From positions 59,127,815-59,191,814 of the forward strand of contig CM056721.1 in the NCBI GenBank assembly GCA_029844215.1: a stretch of 64,000 nt of DNA, read 5' to 3'. Below the pieces are notes generated by a model. The model was not told where the DNA came from, searched no databases, and saw only the letters and a program-made list of their open reading frames with translations. Position numbers and translations under genes: made by a program. Source of the DNA: Przewalskia tangutica (taxonomy: Eukaryota > Streptophyta > Magnoliopsida > Solanales > Solanaceae). Below are positions 1-10,763 of the stretch, piece by piece (position 1 is the first letter of the stretch; each line of letters begins with the position of its first letter).

Positions 1-1250
1 TTGGTCTTGTTGTAAGTTTACTTGGACGTACCGACAGTGATGTGGGATTCCACGGGTATGCTTTCATTATTTGTGTTACTCCTTGGACATGCTTATACGA
101 TGTGGGATTCCGGGGCATGTGACCAGGAGGCGGGTTAGATTCCCGGATTTGTTTGTATTACCCCATTGTCATGCTTATACGATGTGGGATTCTGGGGCCT
201 GCGACCACGTGGGATATTGTTATTCCATGGATTAGCCCTCCATGAGGTGTAGTGACGCAGGATGGCTCTGGTAGTTGGCTTTCGTACTTGCCCCCGTCGG
301 TGGCTGACGCAGATTGGCTCTGGTAGTTGGCTTTCGTACTTGCCCCCGTCAGTGCTATTACGCGATTTGGTATGGTAGACTCGGTAGATAGCTTTCGACT
401 TGCCCGGTCATATGTCGTGGCGACAGCCGAATCTGTAGTTAGCTGCACTTTCCGTCGATTGTTACGCAGCCGATCTCGTAGTTGGCTTTCATCTTGCCCC
501 GTCGGTTTATGATGCAGCTGGATCCGGTGGTTCATTTTCCTACTTAGCGTCTGATTTTAGGACACAGTGGGACTTGGTGTTTATGTATGCCTATTGGTGT
601 TATATTATATCATGGATCAGCCGTGATGAGCGATTCCACGGGCATGATTGATATTATGGGCGTGAGACCCATGGTTATATTTTAGTAATGACTTTGAGGG
701 CATGCGTCCCTGACTTGATATGACTGCTTATGTGTTGTGTACTGTAGGTTGACTATCATATATGTCTCCTGTTTTGTTTAGACTGTTATGATTTCATTCT
801 GATATTTTCACTCACATACTTGGTACATTCTTCTTGACCTCGCCCTTCGAAGTGCGTTCATCTGCGAGTTTAGGTCTTGATTTGGTGATCTGCAGTGTAG
901 GACCGCCTTTCGAGTTTTGGATAGCTCCTCTGCTCGTGAGTTTATCTTTTGGTATAGTTCCTTGATGTGCTTTTGTACGGTTATGGGTACAGCGGGGCCT
1001 TGTCCCGTCATATTTCAGTAAAACTCTTAGAGGTCTGTATTCATATGTGGGATTGGACTCATGTACAGTTTAGTGTCTTTTTATTATGTATATTATATGG
1101 TAGCCTTGTCGGCTTTGCCCTTGCACGTACGTTGGTTTTTTTTTTTTTTTAAATGAGGTGTTATTTAAATTCCGCAGCTTGCTTAGTTGTTAAGGTAGAA
1201 GGGTGCCCAGGTAGGGCACCAGTCACGGGCCCGGGGTTCGGGGTGTGACA
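1..1250 (+). repeat. 5' LTR of element A (3' third only)
   Basis: It matches 24006-25256 nearly end to end. It contains about 60-bp imperfect repeats: a TGTGGGATTCC unit in 45-215 and a TAGTTGGCTTTCGTACTTGC unit in 250-535. A run of T lies near 1134-1150. It ends in an inverted repeat (GGTGCC at 1202-1207, GGCACC at 1215-1220) followed by TGTGACA. No gene is seen here. Confidence 0.88.
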
Positions 1251-1253
1251 GAG

Positions 1254-1265
1254 TGGTATCAAAGC
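1254..1265 (+). other. Primer binding site of element A
   Basis: TGGTATCAAAGC lies three bases after the LTR end. It resembles the plant tRNA-iMet complement TGGTATCAGAGC with one change. This fixes the LTR/internal boundary and the plus orientation. Confidence 0.85.
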
Positions 1266-1454
1266 AGTCAGTCCTCGGAATGTCTACAGACCGTGTCTAG
1301 TAAAGTCTTGATTATCGGTGTGTTGCGCGCCACACCCATAAACAGGAGGCTACAGGACATTTAGGAGTTGGTTTCTATTCTTCTCACTCTAAGATCGTGC
1401 CATAGAGCTGTGTTAGTAAGATAATTCCTCTCTGACGTATTTTTGTGTTCTGAC

Positions 1455-2357
1455 TATGCCTCGAGGAGAGCAACATGCCTGAGAAGGGCAAAGGAGTAGC
1501 GAGAGCTACTAGTCGGACTCGAGAGAGTTTATAGGGCTTATGCCGGGGTATCTGGATATTGTGCGCGATCGGCGAGTTAACCTGCGCCGAGTTTTGAGGC
1601 CCGGCACGAGCCTCCGGTTTCTCGATTAGGAGAAGACTATAAGGTCATGAGGAAGCGATTATGTTATTGACCAAGATAGCGGTTCTACTGATTTCATCGT
1701 GAGGAGTTTATTCGGCGATGCAGCAGTGTCACGAGGGTAGAGGCAACGGAGATCGGCGTAAGAGGCTAGACGGTTGGTTATCCGGTGAGTTTTTGGACGA
1801 GCGATCTCAAGGCGAGTGAGATATTCGTTCCACCTACCCAAGACATACCCCGCAGCCTGGTAGGAGATTGGACCCCACAAGGTATTTAGGAGCCGGTCCA
1901 AGCTCCAGGGGTCGAGGTTCTCAAAGGAGCAGAGGATTTTCTCAGTCGAGGCCACTTTTTCCTCAGTGTTTCCGATGTAGTAAGCGTCATTTTGAGGAAA
2001 TGCCGTTATGGCACAGGTGTTTGTTTTTATTGTGGCCGTCCGGGCCATATACTGAGAGTATGTCCTTTTAGAAAGAGCACCGGTAAGGTGACTCAGCCTA
2101 TGAGGCCGATGGTTGGTTCCCTTTCCTCCCTGTCGTCCCCAGGCGGGTGTTGGATGTCGACCCGATCGTGGTAGAGGTCAGGGTGGAGTTTATAGTTCTA
2201 GCGGTCCTTCGAACCGCATAGATGACGTGACTACTGGACAGGATCAGGAGGCAACATCGCATGGGGTTATAGGTATATGTCGATTCTTTTGAATCATACG
2301 TGCATTGATAGATTCAGATTTCGCCCTAGCATATATGTTTTCCCTTCGTTGCTAGCA
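1455..2357 (+). pseudogene. gag: Degenerate gag plus start of protease, element A
   Basis: Gag would be the nucleocapsid polyprotein of the element. The frame opens with ATG-CCT-CGA (MPRG) at 1455, the same place as MPPR starts in the related elements, and then breaks repeatedly. A clear zinc knuckle, C-F-Y-C-G-R-P-G-H then C (CX2CX4HX4C), is readable at 2022-2063. About 240 bases downstream, 2302-2355 reads ALIDSDFALAYMF. This matches the aspartic protease LIDSG active-site region with the glycine changed to aspartate. The frame shifts between knuckle and protease. A functional product is not expected from the sequence as given. Confidence 0.75.
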
Positions 2358-3156
2358 GTTGTAAGTGATAGTACCCCCAGAGGTAGGGATGCTTTGATTA
2401 GTAAAATGAAAAGTAAGAATGTTGACAAGAATGGTAAGTGAACTGAGACTATAGTTGTGTAGAGTTCACAAGTTGTAATTATCCTGTATCAGTGTAAAGA
2501 CCAATAGGGAAGGATGTACGGTAGAAATACTTCGGCTTATGTGAAGAACCTCTAGTGAATAGGGGGATAGGGTGAGAAGTACCTTGAGATAAGAGAGAGA
2601 TTTATTTCAGACTAAGAATGAGAAGTTGAGTGTGACGATGAGTCGGGTTATGGACTCATTTCGGGTCAACCGGTAGTATGGAATGGGGTGATGTCAGTTG
2701 GTAGTGGTCCCGCTATGTGATAGGGTCCCGAGGATGCAAGGCCCAAGTTTAGTCAATCGTTGTACGAGTTCGTGGATGCGTTCCACCGGAACTAGGTCGT
2801 AAGGACCGAGAAGAGCCTTAACGGGAATGTAAGTAACAATATGGCCAAGTTTGGTTAGTAACTCCAAGGATTGGGGATCAGAAACAATATTTGAAATTTT
2901 GTACGTATGCTAAATAAGTTTAGGAGTACGAGAAAGTATGACAAGTAAGGAAATAAAGGAACCTCTAAGGATCCCGTGTTTGGGAAGACTGTAACCTTCG
3001 AGTATTGTAAGAAGGGACTACGGACGGAAGGTCCATTGATATGTTTACGTATGTTAGGTGGTGGTCATGTGTGGCATCGTTGGTCTTGTGGAGTATTGAC
3101 TGTTAGGCATAGTATAGAGACTGTGCCAGAGTTTGTATAGCTTGATAACCGACTAA
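2358..3156 (+). other. Non-coding internal region of element A, shares conserved block with B-E
   Basis: There is no long open frame and no RT, RNase H or integrase motif. The stretch around 2640-2930 matches D at 27660-27910, anchored by GGCCCAAGTTTAGTCAATCG (2741-2760) followed by a GAGTTCGTGGATGCG-like run. The same anchor occurs in B, C and E. Its function is unknown. Confidence 0.7.
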
Positions 3157-3193
3157 GAACATTCGGGGACGAATGTTTCTAAGGGGGGAAGAA
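3157..3193 (+). other. Pre-PPT hairpin and polypurine tract, element A
   Basis: AACATTCG (3158-3165) and CGAATGTT (3170-3177) form a perfect 8-bp stem with a 4-base loop. The polypurine tract AAGGGGGGAAGAA (3181-3193) abuts the 3' LTR at 3194. Confidence 0.88.
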
Positions 3194-4128
3194 TGTTACA
3201 CCCCGTAAGTCCAGGACATGTAAAAGAGAATGTACGTAAGGAATCAAGACTTGGAATTTGTACGAAAGGAAGAATTGTTTTTCCGACGGAAAAATCTTCC
3301 GGACATCGGAAAGGAAAAATGTTCGTTGTTGAGAATTGGATTCTCAAAATGCATTATTTGAAGAGTATGGAACTTATTAACATTATGAAAATTTATTTTT
3401 ACGGATTTGGTCATGTGGGGCCCACCCGAGGAATTTTATATTTTTTGGGGCCCACGAGGGTTACGAAATTTTATGGACGAATGGGAAGGAGACACGTGGC
3501 ACCTCCCCCACATGGTCTTGGTCAAAAATAGTAAGGGTAAAATGGTCATTGACCATCAAGGAAGATAAGTCTTGCTAGCTTGAGATTGTTGACCAAGTCA
3601 ACTTGTCCACTTGGCTATTTAATTAATGATCTTCATCCAAGCCACACATTTGTTATAATCTTGACCCTCCAATTTGTTATATAAGCATACTAGTAGTGCA
3701 AGACTTGAGCATTCTATACTTAGTGAAATTTTTCAAGAACTAGTCTTGTGGAGAGATAGGGCTCTCGGCTTTGAGCATTAGTGAGCAAGAAAATTTTGCA
3801 ATTTTGTTCCATTATTCACAAGACTTTAACCCAATGTCCCTAAGGGTATTGTAAGGATATCTCAATAGAAAGATTTCGGAAAAACGGCGTTTTCACGTTA
3901 GTCGCAAGGCGGAAACTTAAGGAGTTCTTCAACTTTGAAGTTGGAACTTGAAGATGGGTTCTTCATAGGCTTCTAAGGAGTGCTTGGAGCGGATTGGAAC
4001 ATAAGGAAAGGAGCTAAGAATTGCTAAGGAGCGACTTTGAATCTTGGAAATTTTAAGGGCTTGTAAAGGTATAATTCTTGTCGTTTTAGTAATTAAGATT
4101 ACTTGTTGTTGTAGCTATGGATATTAGC
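3194..4128 (+). repeat. 3' LTR of element A, segment 1
   Basis: It begins TGTTACACCCCG right after the PPT and is cut at 4128 by the insertion of element B, whose TSD is TTAGC (4124-4128). A G-box-like GACACGTGGC occurs near 3491. A TATA-like TTATATAAGC occurs near 3677, a possible promoter. No gene is seen. Confidence 0.88.
4124..4128. repeat. TSD of element B, left copy
   Basis: TTAGC directly precedes the LTR and is repeated exactly at 13087-13091. Confidence 0.93.
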
Positions 4129-4788
4129 TGTCACGACCCGAACCCGGGCCCGTGACTGGTGCCTTACCCCGGGCACCCTAGTGATACAACATCAGAGAAA
4201 ATCAGCGGAAATAAAAACATGAACATGAATTAAGAGAAAAGATAAATAAACAGGCCAACCAAAATAGTTGCCTTCATCATATATACATAAATACCCGAAC
4301 AGTTATCCTTTTTACAAACCCTGCCTACAGTTACTACGGACCTCTAAGATTTTACACAGCTATGGACGGGACAGGGCCGCCATACCCACGAATGTATAAG
4401 AATCTACAGACTGTGGTAACATACCAAAGATAAGCCTCGAAGGAACGGAGCTTCAATCTGTTGAAAGGTGATCCTAAAAGCGGGGATCGACGGCCGATGT
4501 ACCTTTTACTGCGGCATGAACGCGGCCCAGAAGGAGGTCGATAACAGTACCAAGTATGTGAAGCGTAAATCGTAAATGAAATCATAATAGTCTATATAAA
4601 GCGGGAGACATGTATGATAACCAAACTACGATTCACAACATGAAGCGATCATGTCAAGTCGTGACTCACGCCTCAAAGTCATCCTCATGCCCGTGGAACT
4701 TCTTCCTCACCGCCGCGATCTAGGTACAAATCATGTGATACATATAACGAGTCTCGGCCCATCTTATGGACCCAATATAGAAACGTGT

Positions 4789-5123
4789 GGAATACATTCC
4801 GGATGAACCAGTAGTCGATGAAATACATTCGGATGAACCGTAGTCAAGTGATATACATTCCGGATGAACCGTGGTCGAGTGAAATACATTCCGGATGAAC
4901 GGTAATCAAGTGAAATACATTCCGGATGAACCGTAATCAAGTGAAATACATTCGGATGACCCGGTAATCAAGTGAAATACATTCGGATGACCGGTAATCA
5001 AGTGAAATACATTCGGATGACGGTAATCAAGTGAAATACATTCGGATGACGTAATCAAGTGAAATACATTCGGATGACCCGGTAATCAAGTGAAATACAT
5101 TCCGGATGAACCGGTAGTCGAGT
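4789..5123 (-). repeat. ~30-bp tandem array in B's 3' LTR, about 11 units
   Basis: Units read GAAATACATT-CCGGATGA-ACCGGTAATCAAGTG with variants. The GAAATACATT and ATCAAGT parts are almost invariant. Nearly all variation is loss of bases inside the two CCGG-type sites, giving TTCCGG or TTCGG, and ACCCGGT, CCGGT, CGGT or CGT. Confidence 0.9.
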
Positions 5124-7029
5124 AGAACACACGATTTGCACAACAAGGCTATCACGTAACATGGTCAAGTTTCATAACAACAAGCATAAGCAAGTTACAC
5201 ACGACTCAAGGTACTTTCATTTTATGTCAAAGGCGGATTTTAACCTTAAAGTACTACGTCAGTTAAATTCCTTTTAAGATCCATTTCTTTTACAAAGGTC
5301 ACCCGATACGTAGTATAAAATTGGAGTGACTAACATTGTTAAGTAAACCAAAATGCTTTCCTTTGTAAAATCAAGTAACAACCTTATTTTCCAAGCGTCA
5401 AGTTTGCCTAATTTCAATGCTCAAGTTTCTCATTTTAGAAAAAGGTTTAGTAGTTCATAGTTTTAAATCCTTTAAAACATAATTCTCCTTTAAACGTTTT
5501 GAGACACCTATGTCTTATAAGTGAGTAGGTTATTCTTGTTTATAATCAATCTTATTAAGCGACCATGATCTAGAAATGTCATTTTGTCTCATCTTAGCTT
5601 CTATGCGGATGGAAGTTTCTCGGTTTTAATAATACTAAATCTGTCCGAACATTTCCTTTTATTAACGTTGCGGTGGTTTGTCGATACACATTACGATTTC
5701 GAAATCAAGAAAACATTTTAAGCCGTTATACCTAACTTCCCATAAAGCTAGTATAACTCTTAAGTTTCCAAAAACCAAGTATTACTTCTTTTCTCAAAAT
5801 GATTCAAAAATCTTTTGAAATACTTCAAGTTCTTTATTATCACATAGCCAGCCAGTTATAGTTCAAATCAATTACCTCTTAAAAACCACAAGTGTTTTCT
5901 TACCTACATAAAGCTGTTATAACCCATTTCCCATAAAGCCGTTATAACACTTTATGTTTTAAACCAATCAAATACATTTAGCACGTATGCGTCTCCGTAC
6001 TAGATAGTTCACACATATCATGCTAGAAGAGATAGGAAGAGGTTCACATACCTCGCGAAGATTATCGACTAATAGCAAAAAGCTCCAAGTACCTCAAACC
6101 GTCGGCTACTCCTTAAGCTAATTAGACCAAGCCATACGTAGTACTTCAACCTATAGAGGCCACAATGCGCCTATTAACATTTAGATCTCAATGGAGAATA
6201 TCCTACAGAAAATTCGGCAGCACCTCCCCCCCCCGCAACAGCGTAAATCTCCTCCTCTATCGAGGCCGGCTACCAAGCCAACCGGGGGTGCTCGTCTGAC
6301 CGGACGTGTACAATTCTACTACACAGCAATGCTACACAAGTCTACTGTAATACAATCCTATGTAATTACAGTTCAGTTCACTTCTTAAAATTCAGGCTTA
6401 AGTCGCAAGACATTGCCGTAAGTATTATTCAGGCTTAAGTCGAAAGACATTGCCGCACAACTATGTTCAGTTCTATATATAGTATACTTAACCATATACT
6501 CCTACAACATGTAATTTCCAATTACAACAGAAGGTCAAGAATGTTTACCTCGATAAGCCCAAAATTATCCGAGTTTATATGTCGATCCTGAGCAAGGTTT
6601 AGCTCTACTCAGTGCGCTCAGGCCGACCGCTCCAACCAACCCTTAGAAGTTCTAACCAACTACTAATAACTTCAACAACGGGTGAAGATTTACTTAGGGT
6701 TTCGTTTTAGTGACTGAGGGAAAGTATAATAGTATTTTCTGGGCTTTTGTAAAAAGGGTACTTTGGAAAGTACTACAAGGTATTTGGCTAAAGTATTTTG
6801 GGCATTATAAAAATACTAGGAGAGTATTTCTATACCACAAAAAGGGTATTATACGAAAACCACTAGGCTAGGGGGGGGGGGTACCCCTCGGCTTAGGGCA
6901 CCACAAGGGGAGGGGTTTCGGCGAGGCCTTCTCAAAGGGGAGAGGGGCTATGGGGCGAGAGCAAGCAAGAGGAGGAAAGGTTTTCAAGACTTAGACAATT
7001 TTTGGATGAATAAGTTCATCAACTTAGAG

Positions 7030-7040
7030 GGTATTTATAG
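7030..7040 (-). promoter_or_regulatory. TATA box of B's 3' LTR
   Basis: Plus-strand GGTATTTATAG is CTATAAATACC on the minus strand. The same motif sits at the equivalent place in the LTRs of C, E, F and H. It is the likely RNA start region (inference). Confidence 0.7.
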
Positions 7041-7228
7041 GTCAAGAAATGGCCAACCAATGGCCAAGATCTATCAAGTGTAAGGCAAGTGTAAGGTCAA
7101 GATGAAGCCGTGTGTTTGTGGGTCCCACTTGCTCATCAACTACACAAAATATCCTACCTAACCTTGACCACATTTTTGCACAAAAAGCGTGCTCACCCTT
7201 CCCTTTGGCGTCCACCTTCTTCCAATGT

Positions 7229-7250
7229 GAGGGTGACACATGTCACCCTC
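7229..7250. promoter_or_regulatory. Conserved LTR palindrome in B's 3' LTR
   Basis: The arms GAGGGTGACA and TGTCACCCTC form a perfect 10-bp stem around two bases. On the minus strand it lies about 190 bases upstream of the TATA box. Related palindromes occur at the same place in the LTRs of C, D and H. Confidence 0.7.
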
Positions 7251-7447
7251 CGTTGGTCCAAAATGTTTGTCTCTCGAAAAATCCATAAAAAATATTAATG
7301 ACATAGCGAATTTTCCTACGAAAGCTGTGGAAAGCGTTTAGTCAACGACTCCTTTAGGTAGTTATGCACAAATTAAACTTGCCTAACTTTAAGGCTCAAA
7401 TTATAATCGTGCGCCTCACGTACATACTACGAAATACGGGTATAACA

Positions 7448-7479
7448 TTCTCCTCCTTAGAAACATTCGTCCGAATGTT
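7448..7479 (-). other. PPT and pre-PPT hairpin of element B
   Basis: TTCTCCTCCTT (7448-7458) is the complement of the polypurine tract. AACATTCG (7462-7469) and CGAATGTT (7472-7479) form the same hairpin as in A, C, D, E, F and G. Confidence 0.85.
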
Positions 7480-8729
7480 CCTTCTCAAGACGGATAACGA
7501 TAAAGTTCTTCTAATAAGTTGCCAACGCCACTGGCCACGAAACAACACGTGCGCGCAAATACTTATATCGAGTCCACGAGGAAACACCTCTAACATCACA
7601 AACTTTTGTCACTTTGCGCGAGGTTCTAGTGTCACTCGTGACCCAACAAATGGTGCCGGACTGCATGCGATTCACGAGGTCTAAAATATACATCCTTCGC
7701 ACCTTCTCCTTTACAAGAAATGATCATATCTATGCTGCAATACATGCTCGCCTCTGCCCTTACTCGTCGTACTCTTCTCGAACTCTTGAACTCTTCCGAT
7801 TATCGTACCACTTGATCATCGCTTGATTCTCCAAACCTTGGAGTCACCACCTCCAACTTGGTTATCTTACTAGCCTCAATCTTCCTTAAGGCCACTTGGC
7901 CTTCACGATCCGCCGGTCGAACATATCCACGAACTCATCGATGGTCATCTAAACTTGGGCCTAGCACCCTCGTGACCCTACCGCTGGCGGGACCACGAGC
8001 TGACCCACCTCATTCGGGCTACGGGTTGACCGCGCACACGTCCTCGGCCGAGCCTGCGCGCCGACTCTCGTTTCTCGATCCGGAACAACCTTGCTAAATC
8101 ACGTCATGAAAGATACCACTTTCATTTACCCAACCAGAGACTTATCACACAATATATTCTAGGCATAAAATGCACTCGACAGGATCACTCGCAAAATCTT
8201 GTACTCAAGACGGCCTTACATCTAAGGTTTCAAGCGTAATATTCTAAGGTTCATCATTTTCTCACCCCGGCTTATCCTTTTCCCCAACCGAGTTCCTAAA
8301 TCACATTTTAGCACAAAGCTATCCGAACATAACACTTAACACATTAACATAACATCAAAACATACAAGCCTCTAGATGGTTAAGGATATACCAAGCTACC
8401 GCTCACTCTAATCATAAGCACGCCTGCGGTAGCATGCGTAGAAAGCGATGAACACCGCGATCCGGTGAGGCTGCGCCAGCTGCGGTACCTCTCCTATAAG
8501 CACGATCTCTGCGTCACATGGCCTGACGGCGCAGTGAAACAAGCACCCGATAAAAACGACATTTCGGGATGATGTTTGCCACATCGTGCTGGCTGAGGGA
8601 CATGAATCCTGGCAGCTAACTCGCGTAAACACAGTGAACGAAGCCTGGAGCTCGACCAGCTCGAATACCGAGCGACACGAAGGCGCGGAGGACCACTGCA
8701 TCTTGGCGGAGGTACATAACTAGGCTAAC
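7480..8729 (-). other. Non-coding internal region of element B with conserved block
   Basis: No domain was recognised. On the minus strand 7943-7985 carries the shared anchor GGGTCACGAGGGTG..GGCCCAAGTTTAG followed by GAGTTCGTGGAT, as in C and E. The 250 bases before the PPT match the same place in C and E (a GATGTTAGAGGTGTTTCCTCG motif at 7573-7598). The integrase core present at this site in C and E was not found in B. Confidence 0.65.
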
Positions 8730-9623
8730 TGCTTGGCGGTCCGCCTCGAAAGTTACCAAAGGACCTGCATTGCGGCCTCTTCTGGCGATCTCGGTCATTC
8801 CGTCGACCTCTCCGTGCCTCGCATCCTGGTGCATGAGCTTGCGTGCGGGCAATGTCCATGCGGTGAAGAGCTACCCGTACAAGCCTGCGCCAGTAGTCGT
8901 CAGCCGGTGGCGTGGCGGTGTACTCTGTCCTCCATATCCGCTACTCTGGTGGGAACATACCTGCTAATGAGTCGAACTCCACATTGTACTCTCTAACCGT
9001 CCGCGTCACGCCTCAGCGTCAAAAATCTGCCGGCCGAGCCCTCCTCATACGTGGAGGCAAGAAATGTGCAAGAAATGCCCTCGAGAACTCGTCCCAAAGC
9101 TGGAAGTGCATGCTCTTCCGGGCATCTCCCACGAATCAAACGGTCAGCTGCGGTATCACGCGGTGATGCGAACCAATACCACCGACTACGCCTGCGAGGC
9201 TCGATCACTCTCATGATCCAGTGTAGCTGTCGGATAAACTCCACGAGGTCATCCTCGGCTCGATCCATAGAACAACGGAGGGCTCTGACTCGGGAAGTCG
9301 TAGCCTCAGCCCATGCGCTCGGGGTGAACTACGGGTCTTCTTGGCCGGCTGCTGCGTCGACCCTATCCTCATATCGGCCACGACCACGGCGATGGCGCCA
9401 TCTCCTTGTACCCGTCTCATCGGCTCGGTGTGGGGGGAGGCTCGTCTTGTAGTCTCGGCCAGCTGCTGCGGCTCTAAACTCTCTTTGGTCTTTGTGGCGT
9501 CGCGACCCGCCGTCGAATCTTGTCTCAGTCTTGGCCAGGGCTGCGCCTCGTACTCCTCTGTATCTCACTGCGACTCCTCATTGCCTTGCCCATCTGGGCA
9601 CAGGTTGCCTTCTGCGGAGGCAT
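8730..9623 (-). pseudogene. gag: Degenerate gag of element B
   Basis: The start is ATG on the minus strand at 9623-9621 (MPPQ), matching MPPR starts in E and F. The best-preserved stretch is 9268-8993, where EDDLVEFIRQLHWIMRV and later ASPRDTAADRLIRG can be read. These resemble the retrotransposon gag capsid region, with the typical tail (FLASTYEEGSAGRFLTLRR) of the gag helix bundle. At 8852-8730 the frame has DGMTEIARRG and PLVTFE, seen also in E. Several frameshifts are present. The zinc knuckle was not found. It is too broken to be functional as read. Confidence 0.7.
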
Positions 9624-9808
9624 AGCGGTAAAGGAAAGGAATACGTCGGAGGGTCGATTTATCACCACGGCTACAGGCACGATCTCGGAATGAGAAGAAT
9701 GGAAACCAATCCTAAATGTCCTGCGACCTCACGATTATAGATGTGGTGCCTGACACCGATAATCAAGACTCTACTAGACACGGTGCGTAGACACTTTCAG
9801 AGACTAAG

Positions 9809-9820
9809 CGCTCGATACCA
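9809..9820 (-). other. Primer binding site of element B
   Basis: On the minus strand it reads TGGTATCGAGC, four bases inside the internal edge of the 5' LTR. Compared with the iMet complement TGGTATCAGAGC it lacks the A of CAG. The identical loss is present in C, D and F. Confidence 0.87.
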
Positions 9821-10467
9821 CTTTTGTCACGACCGAACCGGGCGTGGTAGTGCCTACCGGGCACCCTAGTGATACAACATCGAGAGAAAATCAGCGGAAA
9901 TAAAAACATGAACATGAATTAAGAAAAGATAAATAAGCAGGCCAACCAAAGCGATTTGCCTTCATCATATATACATAAATACCCGACAGTTATCCTTTTT
10001 ACAAACCACACTTGGCGATTACTCTGGACCTCTAAGATTTTACAACGGCTATGGCGGGACGGGGCCGCCATACCACGAATGTATAAGAATCTGACTCGGG
10101 TAACATACCAAAGATAAGCCTCGAAGGAACGGAGCTTCAATCTGTGAAAGGTGATCCTAAGCGGGGATCGGCGGCCGATGTACCTTTTACTGCGGCATGA
10201 GCGGCCCCGAAGGAGGTCGATGCAGTACCAAGTATGTGAAGCGTAAAATACGTAAATGAAATCATAATAGTCTATATAAAGCGGGAGACATGTATGATAA
10301 GCAAACTACGATTCCTGACATAGAAGCGATCATGTCAAGTCGTGACTCACGCCTCAAAGTCATCCGCCGTACGTGGAACTTCTTCCTCACCTGGCGATCT
10401 AGGTACAAATCATGTGATACGTATAACGAGTCTCGGCCCATCTTATGGACCCAATATAGAAAGCGTG

Positions 10468-10763
10468 TGGAATACATTCCGGATGAACCGGTGTCGATGA
10501 AATACATTCGGATGAGCCGGTAGTCAAGTGATATACATTCCGGATGAGCCGTGGTCGAGTGAAATACATTCCGGATGAGCCGTAATCAAGTGAAATACAT
10601 TCGGATGAGCCGTAATCAAGTGAAATACATTCGGATGACCGGTAATCAAGTGAAATACATTCGGATGACGTGTCAAGTGAAATACATTCGGATGACGTGT
10701 CAAGTGAAATACATTCGGATGACGTGTAATCAAGTGAAATACATTCGGATGAACCGTAGTCGA
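10468..10763 (-). repeat. ~30-bp tandem array in B's 5' LTR, about 10 units
   Basis: This is the same array as 4789-5123 with one unit fewer. Two units have CGTGTCAAG where the other LTR has CCGGTAATCAAG-type sequence. The open frames crossing it (minus strand, repeating NVFHL) are an effect of the repeat, not a gene. Confidence 0.9.

Larger units (their letters stand above)
4129..7447 (-). repeat. 3' LTR of element B
   Basis: It is 3319 bp and aligns along its length with 9825-13086. AT-rich parts (about 5160-6000) are nearly identical, while GC-rich parts differ by small indels at CAG, CTG and CCGG. It holds a tandem array at 4789-5123, a (G)n run near 6871-6880, and a TATA box in minus orientation at 7030-7040. 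Open frames here are chance frames. Confidence 0.9.

Noticed and set aside
4789..5123. Regular short repeats that might suggest a CRISPR array
   Set aside because: There are no distinct spacers of constant length, the units are directly tandem, and the same array exists in the partner LTR. The genome is a plant.
6191..6388. Proline-rich start of a plus-strand frame (ENILQKIRQHLPPPQQRKSPP)
   Set aside because: It is in B's LTR. The equivalent place in the partner LTR (11830-11900) has lost the frame and the C-rich run, so it is not under coding constraint.
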